From assembly GCF_023660105.1 (NCBI RefSeq), contig NZ_JAMHGA010000021.1, positions 1-64,000 on the forward strand: a stretch of 64,000 bases of DNA, read 5' to 3'. Source of the stretch: Desulfovibrio aminophilus. GTDB taxonomy: Bacteria > Desulfobacterota > Desulfovibrionia > Desulfovibrionales > Desulfovibrionaceae. Of this stretch, positions 17,762-27,447 are shown in pieces (positions within the stretch are counted from its first letter, which is position 1; each line of letters opens with the position of its first letter). The notes under the pieces are model-generated. The model was not told the DNA's origin, did not search any database, and saw only the letters and a list, made by a program, of their open reading frames with translations. The position numbers and the translations under genes are program-made.

Positions 17762-17805
17762 GCATGTCTATGTTAGCACATGTCTAAACAGATGAGGAGC
17801 ACGCC

Positions 17806-19191
17806 GTGACCGAAGAAGAAATCAATCTCCACCTGCGCGAGATCATCAATACCATGCATGAGGGCATGGTGCTCGTGCGCCCGGACGGCAGCATCATGAT
17901 GGTCAACGACGCCCTCTCGCGGATCACGGGCTACACGCGCGAGGAACTCATGGACCAGCCCTGCTCCGTGCTCGGCTGCGACGTCTGCCGCAAATCCCGG
18001 GCCGAGGGCCGGGCCCACTGGTGCCGCCTCTTCGACACCAAACGAGAGTCGCTCAAGAGCTGCCATCTGACGCGCAAGGACGGCACCCTGGCCCACGTGC
18101 TCAAGAACGCGGCCATCCTCCAGGACAGCCAAGGCCGGGCCATCGGCGCGGTGGAGACGGTCACGGACATCAGCGAACTGGACAAGCGCGACCTGAAGAT
18201 CCGCGAGCTTTCGCGCATCCTGGACGCCGAGGAGGGTTTCCAGGGCCTCATCGGCCGCTCCCCGGCCATGCGCCGGGTCTACGAAATCCTGGAGCGCGCG
18301 GCCCAGAGCGACGCGCCGGTGATCATCCTCGGCGAGTCCGGCACGGGCAAGGAGCTGGCGGCCCGGGCCATCCACGCCCTGGGCCCGCGCCGCGACGGCC
18401 CCTTCGTGCAGATCAACTGCGCCGCCTTCAACGACGCCCTGCTGGAGTCCGAAATCTTCGGCCACGTCAAGGGCGCGTTCACCGGGGCCTATCGCCACCG
18501 CACCGGCCGCTTCGAGGAGGCCGACGGCGGCGACGTGTTCCTGGACGAGGTGGGCGACGTGCCCCCGGCCATCCAGGTGAAGCTCCTGCGCGTGCTGGAG
18601 ACCAAGAAATTCGAGCGGGTGGGCGACAACCGGCCGCTCTCCCTGGACGCCCGGATCATCACCGCCACGAATCAGGATCTGCCCGAGTTGGTGGCCAACA
18701 AGCGCTTCCGCCAGGACTTCTTCTACCGCATCAACGTCCTGCCCATCCAGCTGCCGCCCCTGCGCGAGCGCCGGGAGGACATCCCGCTCCTGGTCGAGCA
18801 CTTCATCCGGCGGCTGAACCGCTCCTCGGGCCACGCGGTCAGCGGGCTCACCCCGGAGGCCCTGGACCGCCTGGCCCGGCATTCCTGGCCGGGCAACGTC
18901 CGCGAACTGAAAAGCGCCCTGGAGTATGCCTTCGTGGTCTGCGACAAGGGCCTCATCGGCCCCGAGCACCTGCCCCAGCAGATCGCCCAGGGCGCGGCCG
19001 CCTGCCCGCCGCCCGCCGACGTCCTCCCGGACGCCGGAGCGCCGCGCGAAAAGGCCGAACTCATCGAGGCCCTGCGCCGTACCGGCGGCAACAAGTCCGC
19101 CGCCGCCCGGCTCCTGGGCGTGAACCGGCTCACCGTGCAGAACCGCATGCGCAAGTACGGGCTGGACATGCGCAAGGTGGTCACGGAATGA
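17806..19191 (+). CDS. Sigma54-dependent activator with Cys-rich PAS
   Basis: 461 residues. PAS domain at about 5-125, then AAA+ ATPase (about 145-380) with Walker A GESGTGKE (176-183), the sigma54-contact loop GAFTGA (223-228) and Walker [10 protein letters not shown], then a Fis-type HTH at the C-terminus ([18 protein letters not shown]). The PAS domain holds Cys53, Cys58, Cys61, Cys73 and Cys86, a CxxxxCxxC cluster that could bind a metal or an iron-sulfur centre or form disulfides; this suggests redox sensing. The start is the GTG at 17806 with GAGGAG before it. No receiver domain, so the signal is read directly. Its likely target is the divergent ferredoxin operon. Confidence 0.9.
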   Translation: MTEEEINLHLREIINTMHEGMVLVRPDGSIMMVNDALSRITGYTREELMDQPCSVLGCDVCRKSRAEGRAHWCRLFDTKRESLKSCHLTRKDGTLAHVLKNAAILQDSQGRAIGAVETVTDISELDKRDLKIRELSRILDAEEGFQGLIGRSPAMRRVYEILERAAQSDAPVIILGESGTGKELAARAIHALGPRRDGPFVQINCAAFNDALLESEIFGHVKGAFTGAYRHRTGRFEEADGGDVFLDEVGDVPPAIQVKLLRVLETKKFERVGDNRPLSLDARIITATNQDLPELVANKRFRQDFFYRINVLPIQLPPLRERREDIPLLVEHFIRRLNRSSGHAVSGLTPEALDRLARHSWPGNVRELKSALEYAFVVCDKGLIGPEHLPQQIAQGAAACPPPADVLPDAGAPREKAELIEALRRTGGNKSAAARLLGVNRLTVQNRMRKYGLDMRKVVTE

Positions 19192-19407
19192 ACGGTTCGC
19201 CATTTTTGCAAAACAGCCCCAGAACAAGCTTCTGGACAGGGTATTTCATTTTGCATAGGGTGTAACCCGTCTCGCGGACTGCCCGCCCAGGCGTCGCCGC
19301 GTCCCCGGAACCGATGAAAATGGACGGCTTGCGGCAGACCGCCGAACATCGTTCGGCGGCAGGGGTCGCGACGTGCATGAAATCCAGACAGATCAAGGAT
19401 GCGCCGT
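19192..19407 (+). other. Leader region before citrate synthase
   Basis: 216 bases without a gene. Two inverted repeats are visible: CCAGAA-N5-TTCTGG (19219-19235), perhaps a weak terminator for the activator gene, and a perfect 9-bp CCGCCGAAC/GTTCGGCGG with a 3-base loop (19339-19359), 49 bases before the citrate synthase start. No clear -35/-10 pair. Confidence 0.35.
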
Positions 19408-20703
19408 ATGACCAAGATCGCCTACCTGACCATCGACGGCACCGTGTACGAACTGCCCATGTTCGAGGGCAGCGAGGGGGAGCGGGCCATCGACATCACC
19501 CAGCTGCGGAGCCTCTCCGGCTGCATCACCTATGACCCCGGTTTCGCCAACACCGGCTCGTGCCGAAGCGCGATCACCTTCGTGGACGGTGAGAAGGGCA
19601 TCCTGCGCTACCGGGGCTACCCCATCGAGCAGCTCGCGGAGAAGGGCTCGTTCATCGAAACGGCCATGCTGCTCATCTTCGGGCACCTGCCGAGCAAGGA
19701 GGAGCGTTCCTGCTTCCGCGAGCTGCTGGGCGGGCAGGAACTCCTGCACGAAGGCCTGCGCCACCACTTCGAGGGCTTCCCCTCCAAGGGCGATCCCATG
19801 GCCATCCTCTCGGCCGTGATCAACTCCCTGGGCTGCTACCATCCCGAGCTGGTGGACATCGAGAACGAGGAGGAGTTCACCCTGGCGGCGGCCAAGATCA
19901 TCAGCAAGGTGCGCACCATCGCGGCCTGGGCCTACCGCAAGTCCAAGGGACTGCCGTTCATGTACCCCAACCCGTCCCTGAGCTACTGCCGCAACTTCCT
20001 GCACATGATGTTCTCGATCCCGAACAGGTTCCACGAACCCACCCCGGAGGCCGTGCGGGCCCTGTCCCTGTTCTTCATCCTGCACGCGGACCACGAACAG
20101 AACTGCTCCTGTTCCACGGTGCGCATGGTGGGCTCCACCCAGGCCAGCCTCTTCGCCTCGGTTTCGGCCGGAATCTGCGCCCTCTGGGGCCGCCTGCACG
20201 GCGGGGCCAACGCGGGCGTGATCCGCATGCTGGAGCGCATCCGCGACGGCCAGATGTCCATCCCCACGGTCATCGAGAAGGTCAAGAACCGCGAGATGCG
20301 GCTCATGGGATTCGGCCATCGCATCTACAAGAACTACGACCCCCGGGCCAAGATCCTCAAGCAGGCGGCCCACGACCTGCTGGCGAAGATGGGCCGCCAC
20401 GACGAGCTGCTGGACATCGCCCTGGACCTGGCCGCCGCGGCCATGGCCGACGACTATTTCGCCGAGCGCAAGCTCTACCCCAACGTGGACTTCTACTCCG
20501 GGCTCATCCTGCGGGCCCTGCACGTGCCGGTGAACATGTTCCCGGTCATGTTCGCCATCGGCCGCATGCCCGGCTGGATCGCCCACTGGTACGAGGACCA
20601 TCAGAATCCCACCCTGCGCATCCACCGGCCCCGTCAGGTCTACGTCGGAGAACCCCGGCGCGACTATATTCCCATGGAAGACAGGGGAATCATCGACGGC
20701 TGA
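19408..20703 (+). CDS. gltA: Citrate synthase
   Basis: 431 residues of the type II hexameric-length citrate synthase family, condensing oxaloacetate and acetyl-CoA. Conserved parts: GILRYRGYPIEQLAE (about 65-80), HADHEQN with catalytic His (about 228-234), RLHGGANAGVIRML (about 265-278), the second catalytic His in MGFGHRIYKNYDPRAKI (about 304-320), and active-site Asp in NVDFYSG (about 362). The second ATG (19408) is chosen because AAGGA is 9 bases upstream; the first ATG overlaps it. Sulfate reducers use it in a partial or biosynthetic citrate pathway. Gene name by family. Confidence 0.95.
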   Translation: MTKIAYLTIDGTVYELPMFEGSEGERAIDITQLRSLSGCITYDPGFANTGSCRSAITFVDGEKGILRYRGYPIEQLAEKGSFIETAMLLIFGHLPSKEERSCFRELLGGQELLHEGLRHHFEGFPSKGDPMAILSAVINSLGCYHPELVDIENEEEFTLAAAKIISKVRTIAAWAYRKSKGLPFMYPNPSLSYCRNFLHMMFSIPNRFHEPTPEAVRALSLFFILHADHEQNCSCSTVRMVGSTQASLFASVSAGICALWGRLHGGANAGVIRMLERIRDGQMSIPTVIEKVKNREMRLMGFGHRIYKNYDPRAKILKQAAHDLLAKMGRHDELLDIALDLAAAAMADDYFAERKLYPNVDFYSGLILRALHVPVNMFPVMFAIGRMPGWIAHWYEDHQNPTLRIHRPRQVYVGEPRRDYIPMEDRGIIDG

Positions 20704-20723
20704 AAAAAAGTCGAAAAAAAAGC

Positions 20724-20752
20724 TTGCCAAGCGAGGCTGGTCTGGCTATACG
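20724..20752 (+). promoter_or_regulatory. Sigma70 promoter for tRNA-Leu
   Basis: TTGCCA (20724-20729), 17-base spacer, TATACG (20747-20752), with the tRNA starting 16 bases on. Confidence 0.65.
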
Positions 20753-20767
20753 TCTCTCCTCCCGAGT

Positions 20768-20854
20768 GCCGAAGTGGTGGAATTGGTAGACACGCTAGGT
20801 TCAGGGTCTAGTGGGGGTTCCCCCGTGGGAGTTCGAGTCTCCCCTTCGGCACCA
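20768..20854 (+). tRNA. tRNA-Leu (CAG)
   Basis: 87 bases with a long variable arm (GTGGGGGTTCCCCCGT region) and encoded CCA. Acceptor GCCGAAG pairs with CTTCGGC; the anticodon loop TTCAGGG gives CAG at 34-36. TTCGAGT T loop. Confidence 0.95.
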
Positions 20855-20863
20855 TCGAAAGAA

Positions 20864-20891
20864 AAGGGCCCCGGCGAAAGCCGGGGCCCTT
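20864..20891. terminator. Strong bidirectional terminator
   Basis: Perfect 12-bp stem AAGGGCCCCGGC/GCCGGGGCCCTT with a GAAA tetraloop between tRNA-Leu (plus) and the cytochrome gene (minus). Confidence 0.85.
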
Positions 20892-20916
20892 CTCGTTTCA
20901 TCCCCTTTCCAAAACC

Positions 20917-22608
20917 TCAGCCGCCGAACATGGCCTTGTGGTGGGCGTCCCGCTCCATGGGCTGCGTATGGCACACCGCGCAACGCTGCCTGGCCCCGAT
21001 GGGACCGGCCAGCCCCATGTATTGCATGGGCTGCACGTTGTCCCGGTCCTTGCCGTAAGGATTCATGGACGGATAGGAGGCATGGGGCGCGCCGTGACAG
21101 GCGATGCAGGGCACCTTGCCCAAGTCGTCCTTGCGGTTGCGGTAGAGCTGTCCCGGGCCCTCGGTCCAGACGTTGAAGGCCGTGACCTTCGCCGCCTGGG
21201 GCTTGCCGCGCCGGACATGGCAGGTCAGACACTCCGGTTCCTGCAGCCAGGGGGTGCGGGGCTTGAGTTCCGCCAGCGTGGCCACCGCGCGCGGCTTCAC
21301 GTGGCGCATGAACAGTTCGGCCCGTTGCTTGCCCGCCGCGAGTTCCCCCTTGAGCAGGTTCAGGGCGTGATCTTCCAACAGGCCGTGGCACTTGCCGCAG
21401 CCGATGCCCTTGGCCGCGTGCGCGTCGCGCAGACAGCGCGTCACCCCGGTGGGGCTGTCCGGGTGGCAGCGGGAGCAGGTCTCCTCGCCCTGGCCGGTCA
21501 GGTAGTTGACGTGGAATCCATGCATGGCCGCGGGCAGGTTCAGGCGCGCCGGATCGCCCTTGGCGTTGAGCAAGGGATCGGGGTGGCAGCTCTGGCAGAG
21601 CACGGGCCTGCCCGCCTCGGATCGCGCCAGCAGGTCCGTGCCGTTGCGCTTGTCGTGGACCTTCAATATGCCCTGGGCCGTCTCCTTGGAAATGCCCGAG
21701 GTGCCGTTGGTCCGCCAGGTTCCGCCGTGACAGATCCAGCACCCCATCTCCGCTCCCACCGGGGCCACGGTCATGGTCCGGGCCAGCACGGCGCCGGAGG
21801 TCTTGTCCTTGGCAGTCACGGTGAACAACGGGTAGGGGTTGACGCCGCCGCCGTCCACGTAGGGCGTCACCGGTATCCCGGCGGCCTCGAACACCCGGCT
21901 CTTGTCGTTGTAGCCCATTTCTCCGCTCAGCCCCTTGCCGGCGGCCGAGACGTTCAGGGGCAACTCCTTGCCGATGATGGACGGAGCGTACTTCCAGAAG
22001 TCCACATGCGCCGCCGGATTGCGTGAGCCTTCAGGGGCTTCGTAGGCCAGCTCCACCCCCTCGCCGACCAGTTGCGGCTTGGGGCCGCGCTTGAGCAATA
22101 CCGCGCCCAGGGCGTTGCCGGGAGGAAGGAAGGAAAACGAGCCGTCGCAGTCGGTGATGCATTTCATGCCCAGGGTGTTCCAGGCCAACAGCACGTACTG
22201 GTCCTTCTTGGCGTCGAAGGTCGGGATGGTCAGCGGCAAGGGCTTGATGCGCACCACCTGGGGCCGATCCGGGGCCTTGCCGTTGATGTCCATGGTCACG
22301 TAGACGGCCACCGCCCGCCGCTCCTTCTCGCCGCCCTCGAAAAAGGGCATGTGATCGAAAACCCGGCCCTGGCCGGTGAGGTAGGCCTCCATGCCCACGG
22401 TCGCGATTTTGGCTGTATGCTTCCTGATGTCGTTGTCGCCGCCCGTCTCGTGGCAGGCCTGGCACTGCTCGGCGAAAACCTTCTTGCCCAGGGCCCGCGC
22501 CTTGCCTTCATCGGCCGCGCCGGCCTCTCCCGTGAAGTGACAGCACGCCATGATCAACAGCGCCGCCAGGATCCCTCCCGGCCGAGCCGACGCTCCCTTT
22601 CTCTTCAT
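20917..22608 (-). CDS. Eight-haem c-type cytochrome
   Basis: 563 residues with eight CxxCH haem-attachment motifs: CQACH (about 49), CWICH (about 294), CQSCH, CSRCH, CGKCH, CLTCH, CIACH and CAVCH (the last near residue 543). An N-terminal hydrophobic signal (about 13-26) exports it to the periplasm; a cysteine at the end of that segment makes a lipoprotein possible. The wide gap between haem 1 and haem 2 (about 240 residues) holds a non-haem beta-rich domain. Expected role: periplasmic electron transfer or reductase; the substrate is unknown. AAGGAGG precedes the ATG. Divergent from the sensor kinase operon. Confidence 0.85.
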   Translation of the reverse strand: MKRKGASARPGGILAALLIMACCHFTGEAGAADEGKARALGKKVFAEQCQACHETGGDNDIRKHTAKIATVGMEAYLTGQGRVFDHMPFFEGGEKERRAVAVYVTMDINGKAPDRPQVVRIKPLPLTIPTFDAKKDQYVLLAWNTLGMKCITDCDGSFSFLPPGNALGAVLLKRGPKPQLVGEGVELAYEAPEGSRNPAAHVDFWKYAPSIIGKELPLNVSAAGKGLSGEMGYNDKSRVFEAAGIPVTPYVDGGGVNPYPLFTVTAKDKTSGAVLARTMTVAPVGAEMGCWICHGGTWRTNGTSGISKETAQGILKVHDKRNGTDLLARSEAGRPVLCQSCHPDPLLNAKGDPARLNLPAAMHGFHVNYLTGQGEETCSRCHPDSPTGVTRCLRDAHAAKGIGCGKCHGLLEDHALNLLKGELAAGKQRAELFMRHVKPRAVATLAELKPRTPWLQEPECLTCHVRRGKPQAAKVTAFNVWTEGPGQLYRNRKDDLGKVPCIACHGAPHASYPSMNPYGKDRDNVQPMQYMGLAGPIGARQRCAVCHTQPMERDAHHKAMFGG

Positions 22609-22886
22609 AGACGCCCTCCTTGTACAAAAAAATCGGTTCAGCGAGTTTCACCCTAGCGCATTTCCATCGCCCCGCCATGATAATCCCACCTTGGCGCAGG
22701 CTATTATCCACGCATGTCAACGTGTATCCTTGACAGCCTCCTCTTTCTCATTCATCGTTAAAATGTATGAAGATGTTTTCCGTGAACATGCTGCGGGAGC
22801 CCGCCGTCGGGGGGCGGCGGAAACGCTTTTCAACATGCGCAACGACGGCGCGGCGCGACGCGTGTACGGGGGGAGGGTTTCAAGGC

Positions 22887-25800
22887 ATGTCGACGTGGAA
22901 ACGTATTCTACCGATCCTTCTTCTGACGCTGCTCCTGCTGCCCTCCTGCCCGGGGCCCGCCCTGGCCGACATGGAGCTCACCCAGGCCGAGCGAGAATGG
23001 CTGGACGCCAACCGCGACAACCTCATCCTCTGGTATGACGGCAAGTTCCCGCCCATCGAGTTCCAGGGACCCAGCGGCGACTTCGACGGCTTGGGCGCGG
23101 ACGTGATGCGGCTCATCGAGAACGAACTCGGCGTGACCTTCCGCGCGATCCCCTCGCGGGACTGGAGCGGCCAGCTCAAGTCCCTGGAGAGCGGGGAGTC
23201 GGCCATCGCCCCGGTCATCGTGCGCAACCCGGAGCGTGAGCGCTATGCCTTTTTCAGCGCCCCCTACATCAATATCCCCGTGGTCATCATCACCACTCGC
23301 GAAAAGGGCGGGAACAAGACCCTGGACGACTTCAGGGGCCTGCGGGTGGCCGCCGTGAAAGGCTACGTCTCCGAGGGATTCCTGCGCGACAACTACACCG
23401 GGAGCTTCGAGATCGTCCCGGTGCCCAACATCCAGGAAGGCCTGCGGGACGTGTCCTTCGGCGTGGTGGACGCCCTGGTCGAGAACCTGGCCGTGGCGGC
23501 CTACTACATCGAGCAGGAGAAGCTGCCCAACCTGCGCGTGGTCGGAACCACGAAGATGACCTACCCGATCAGCTTCGCCGTAAGCCGCAAGTATCCCCTG
23601 CTCTTCAGCTCCATGCAGAAGGCTCTTTCCGCCGTGAATCAAGGGGAGATCGACGCCGCGGTCCAGAAATGGATCCACCTGGAGCAGCCCGGCGTCCTGA
23701 ACCGCGAAGAGGTGCGACTGATCAAGGTCGGCGCGGCCTTCCTCCTGACGCTGCTCCTGTCGCTCGGGTTCGTGAGCTGGCTGCTCAAGCGCCGCCTGCG
23801 GGAGAAGGTGGCCAACGTGGACCGGATCGAACGGGAGCTCCGGGACAAGAGCGAACGTCTGGAGCTGGCCCTCACCGCCATCAACGCGGGCATCTGGGAC
23901 TTCTTCCCGGCCACGGGCAAGGCCTACTACAGCCCCCAGTGGTGCACCATGCTCGGCTACGGCACGGACTGCGCTCCCCAGACCTTCGAAGGCTGGGCCG
24001 CGTTCGCCCATCCCGACGACGTGGCCGGCGTGAACCGCATCCTCATGGACTACATCACCCAGGGCGGCCGCGGGGAATACGAGGCCGAGTTCCGCATGAG
24101 CACCCAGGACGGGGGCTGGCGCTGGATCCTGGGCAAGGGCCGGACCGTGGAATGGGACGCCGAGGGCCGCCCCACGCGGATCATCGGCCTCAACCTGGAC
24201 ATCCACAAGCTCAAGGAGGCCCAGGAGGCCCGCCGCAAGTCCGAGGCCCTGTCCCGGGCCATCCTGGACCAGGCCTTCGCGCTCATCGCCCTGCTCGACT
24301 CCCAGGGCCGCATCCTCAACCTGAACCGGACCGCCCTCGACTTCGTGGGCGCCCCGCTGGACGGCCTCATGGGCCGCCCCTTCTGGGAGGGGGCCTGGTG
24401 GCCCGACAGGAGCGAGGGCGAGGCCGTCTGCCGGGAAGGCATGCGCAAAAGCCTGCGGGGCGAGATATTCCGGCGCGAAGTCCGCCACCTGGGCCACGAC
24501 GGCGAGGAGCGCATCATCGACTTCTCCATCTCGCCCTTCACGGACGAGACCGGCGCGGTCCGCCAGTTCGTCTGCGAGGGACGCGACGTCACCGAGATGC
24601 GCCGGGCCCGCGACGCGGTGGCCGAAAGCGAACGCCGCTTCCGCACCATCTTCGAGAACGCCCCCTATTCCATCGCCATCAACCGCCTGTCCGACGGCGC
24701 ATACCTGGACGTGAACAACGCCTTCCTGGAGAAAAACAGCCTCACCAGGGAAAAGGCCCTGAAGCTCTCGTCGCACGACTTCGCGGCCGTGTCCTCCGAG
24801 AACGAGGCCGAAATCCAGCGCCGCATCCGCGAGGCCGGAGGGGTCCACAACATGGAGGCCGGTATCCGGCAACGCGACGGGAGCGTCAACCACATCATCT
24901 ATTCCGCGGTGCCCATCACCGTGGGCGGCGAACTCTGCGCCCTGTCCATGACCGTGGACGTGACCGACAAGAAGCGGGCCGAGGAGGCCCTCCGGGCCAG
25001 CGAGGAGAAATACCGGGCCATCTTCAACAATGCGCCCATCGGCATCTTCCGCACCAGCTTCCAGGGTCGTTTCGTGGATGCCAACCGCACCCTGGCGCGC
25101 ATGCTCGGCTACTCCAGCCGCGAGGACCTCCTCAACTCGGTCCACGACATCGCCCGGGACATCTATCCCAGCGCGGCCATGCGCAGGCGCCTCCTGGACG
25201 CCGTGCTCGCCTCGCCCTCCGGGGCGAGCCTGGAGATCGAATTCAAGCGCAAGACCGGAGAACCGTTCCACGCCATCATCCACGCCTCCCTGCTGATGAC
25301 CCCGGAGGGCGAGCCCGCCTTTCTGGACGGCACCATCGAGGACATCAGCGAGCGCAAGCGCGCCGAGGAGGCCCTCCGGGCCAGCGAGGAGAAGTTCTCC
25401 CGGCTCTTCCGGCTCTCGCCGGACAGCATCATGCTCCTGCATCTGCAAAGCGGGCGCTTGGCCGACGTCAACGACGCCTTCGCCCAGCTCACCGGCTATT
25501 CCCGCGAGGAGGCCCTGGGCCAGAGCGCCTTGGAGCTGCGGCTCTACCGTGATCCCGCCGCGCGCGAACGGCTCTACGAACACCTGGCAGCCGGCGACGT
25601 GGTCAAGGATTTCGAATTCGAGCTCCAGCGCAAGGACGGCGATCCGGTGCTCTGCTCCCTCTCCTGCCAGGTCCTGGCCATCAACGAGCAGCCCTACCTC
25701 ATGGCCGTGATGCGCGACGTCACCGAGATCAAGAAGATGCAGGAGATGATGATCCAGACCGAGAAGATGATCTCGGTGGGCGGCATCGCGGCGGGCATCG

Positions 25801-26564
25801 CCCACGAGATCAACAACCCCCTGGGCATTGTGCTCCAGGCGGCCCAGAACCTCGTCCAGCGGACCCGGCCCGACTTCCCAAAGAACCTGGAGGCGGCCCG
25901 GGGCATCGGCCTGGACATGAACCAACTGGCCGAATACATGCGGGCCCGCAAACTGGACGTCTTCCTGGAGGACATCCAGTCCGCCGCGCAGCGCGCCTCG
26001 GCCATCATCCGGCACATGCTCGACTTCAGCCGCCGCAGCGAATCCAAGCGCAAGGTCTGCCACCTGGACGCCATCGTGGAGAAGGCCCTGAGCCTGGCCC
26101 AGACCGATTACGACCTCAAGAAAAGCTACGATTTCAAACAAATAAAGGTTGAGATCGACATGGACGACGATCTCCCGACCATCAACTGCACTGAAACCGA
26201 GATCGAACAGGTGCTCCTGAACCTGCTGCGCAATTCGGCCCAGGCCATGGCCGAGGCCGAGCCACCCCAGGTGAACCCGCGCATCGCCGTGCGGGTCAAG
26301 AGCACCCCCGACGGGGTGCGCCTCGAAGTCGAGGACAACGGTCCGGGCATGCCTCCCGAGGTGCGGAGGCGGATATTCGAGCCGTTCTTCACCACCAAGG
26401 CCCCGGGCGTGGGCACGGGCCTCGGACTCTCGGTTTCCTACTTCATCGTCACCAAGGGACATGGAGGGCGAATGAAGGTGGCCTCGACCCCGGGCGTGGG
26501 CACCACCTTCACCATCGAGCTGCCGACGGACGAGGCGCTGCGCCGCGCCGGAGCGGCATCCTGA
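22887..26564 (+). CDS. Sensor histidine kinase with SBP and five PAS domains
   Basis: 1225 residues. Signal peptide (about 1-26), a type 3 solute-binding (SBP_bac_3) sensor domain in the periplasm (about 30-265), a membrane helix (about 280-303), then PAS domains starting near 324, 450, 580, 704 and 832, HisKA with phospho-acceptor His973 ([11 protein letters not shown]), and the HATPase domain (N box [11 protein letters not shown] boxes EDNGPGMP and GVGTGLGLS). I chose the ATG at 22887, where the signal peptide begins; the frame is open 40 codons further upstream. It probably senses a small periplasmic ligand such as an amino acid. The last third is nearly identical to the second kinase of this operon. 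Confidence 0.88.
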   Translation: MSTWKRILPILLLTLLLLPSCPGPALADMELTQAEREWLDANRDNLILWYDGKFPPIEFQGPSGDFDGLGADVMRLIENELGVTFRAIPSRDWSGQLKSLESGESAIAPVIVRNPERERYAFFSAPYINIPVVIITTREKGGNKTLDDFRGLRVAAVKGYVSEGFLRDNYTGSFEIVPVPNIQEGLRDVSFGVVDALVENLAVAAYYIEQEKLPNLRVVGTTKMTYPISFAVSRKYPLLFSSMQKALSAVNQGEIDAAVQKWIHLEQPGVLNREEVRLIKVGAAFLLTLLLSLGFVSWLLKRRLREKVANVDRIERELRDKSERLELALTAINAGIWDFFPATGKAYYSPQWCTMLGYGTDCAPQTFEGWAAFAHPDDVAGVNRILMDYITQGGRGEYEAEFRMSTQDGGWRWILGKGRTVEWDAEGRPTRIIGLNLDIHKLKEAQEARRKSEALSRAILDQAFALIALLDSQGRILNLNRTALDFVGAPLDGLMGRPFWEGAWWPDRSEGEAVCREGMRKSLRGEIFRREVRHLGHDGEERIIDFSISPFTDETGAVRQFVCEGRDVTEMRRARDAVAESERRFRTIFENAPYSIAINRLSDGAYLDVNNAFLEKNSLTREKALKLSSHDFAAVSSENEAEIQRRIREAGGVHNMEAGIRQRDGSVNHIIYSAVPITVGGELCALSMTVDVTDKKRAEEALRASEEKYRAIFNNAPIGIFRTSFQGRFVDANRTLARMLGYSSREDLLNSVHDIARDIYPSAAMRRRLLDAVLASPSGASLEIEFKRKTGEPFHAIIHASLLMTPEGEPAFLDGTIEDISERKRAEEALRASEEKFSRLFRLSPDSIMLLHLQSGRLADVNDAFAQLTGYSREEALGQSALELRLYRDPAARERLYEHLAAGDVVKDFEFELQRKDGDPVLCSLSCQVLAINEQPYLMAVMRDVTEIKKMQEMMIQTEKMISVGGIAAGIAHEINNPLGIVLQAAQNLVQRTRPDFPKNLEAARGIGLDMNQLAEYMRARKLDVFLEDIQSAAQRASAIIRHMLDFSRRSESKRKVCHLDAIVEKALSLAQTDYDLKKSYDFKQIKVEIDMDDDLPTINCTETEIEQVLLNLLRNSAQAMAEAEPPQVNPRIAVRVKSTPDGVRLEVEDNGPGMPPEVRRRIFEPFFTTKAPGVGTGLGLSVSYFIVTKGHGGRMKVASTPGVGTTFTIELPTDEALRRAGAAS
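25383..26534 (+). repeat. Duplicated kinase module, copy 1
   Basis: Encodes the last PAS domain plus HisKA and HATPase of the first kinase. It aligns over about 1.15 kb with 28488-29642, starting at [14 protein letters not shown] and ending just before the stop; long stretches are identical at the protein level ([31 protein letters not shown]). Confidence 0.85.
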
Positions 26565-26628
26565 GGCGGAGGAAGAGGTGGGGCGGCAAAGTCCGATCCG
26601 CTGTTATTTTTTCGAGGGAGCGCGTTTC

Positions 26629-27447
26629 ATGCGGAAGCGTTTTCAGTATCATGCCGACATGACGATCCGGCCCCTCATCGCCCTGTGGGCCTTCTTCGCC
26701 GCGCTGCTGCTCGCGCCGCGCGCGGCCTTTCCCATTGACGACGCTCCCGCCGCCGGCCACCCCGTCGTCCTGGTCACCGACCAGATGAAGCCATTCTCCT
26801 ATATCGAGGAAGGAACCGCGCGCGGCTTCGCGACGGACATCGTGACCGAGGCCCTGGACGCCGCGGGAATTCCCCACGCCCTGGAGTTCCTGCCCTGGAA
26901 CAGGGCCCTGGAGCGGGCCCAGGACGAACCCGGCGTATTCATCTTCTGCCTCGTCCGGACCCCGGAGCGGGAAGGCCGCTTCGCCTGGGTCGCGCCGCTG
27001 GTCGCCGCCGAGGCGGGACTGTTCAGATTGCGCTCCCGGCCCGACCTCGCGGGGGTGGACTGCGGAAATCTGGCCACATACCGGGTGGCCGCCATACGGG
27101 GCTACTTCACCTCCGAGATCCTGCGTCAGTGGGGCGTGCCCGAGAGCAACGTGACCCTGTTCACCGACCTGAACAAACGCACGATCATTGAACACCTGGA
27201 ATTGGGGCGCTCGGACTTCTTTCTCGGCGATCCCCTGGCCTTCGCCTTCGACCTGAAGGCCGCGGGCAAGGAACACGAATTGGTTCTGAACGGCCCGGCC
27301 CTGCGGGTCGGGGACTATTATCTCGCCGCCAACCCGGCGACAGACCCGGCCCTGCTGCGCCGGGTCGGCGAGGCGCTGCGGCGGCTGCGGGAAAGCGGGC
27401 GGGCCAAGGCCATCCTCCAGGAATATTCGAGGAGGGAACGGCCATGA
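26629..27447 (+). CDS. Periplasmic solute-binding-like protein
   Basis: 272 residues: an N-terminal signal segment (about 12-32), then a type 3 periplasmic binding fold (DQMKPFSYIEEGTARGFATDIVTEAL at the start, ELGRSDFFLGDPLAFAFDL near the hinge). It has no transporter genes beside it and lies between two kinases, so it is probably a ligand-presenting sensor for the second kinase, which lacks its own binding domain. I chose the ATG at 26629 (GGGAG 8 bases upstream). The stop overlaps the next start (ATGA), so translation is coupled. Confidence 0.8.
   Translation: MRKRFQYHADMTIRPLIALWAFFAALLLAPRAAFPIDDAPAAGHPVVLVTDQMKPFSYIEEGTARGFATDIVTEALDAAGIPHALEFLPWNRALERAQDEPGVFIFCLVRTPEREGRFAWVAPLVAAEAGLFRLRSRPDLAGVDCGNLATYRVAAIRGYFTSEILRQWGVPESNVTLFTDLNKRTIIEHLELGRSDFFLGDPLAFAFDLKAAGKEHELVLNGPALRVGDYYLAANPATDPALLRRVGEALRRLRESGRAKAILQEYSRRERP

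Noticed and set aside
22700-22760. A TTGACA-based sigma70 promoter for the first kinase
   Set aside because: TTGACA is present on both strands here but no -10 lies at an acceptable distance.
22908-26462. An 1184-codon open frame antisense to the first kinase
   Set aside because: Same GC-driven artefact; composition unlike any protein family.
26578-26628. An earlier GTG start for the solute-binding protein
   Set aside because: No good ribosome binding site and it would put charged residues before the signal segment; the ATG at 26629 has GGGAG.
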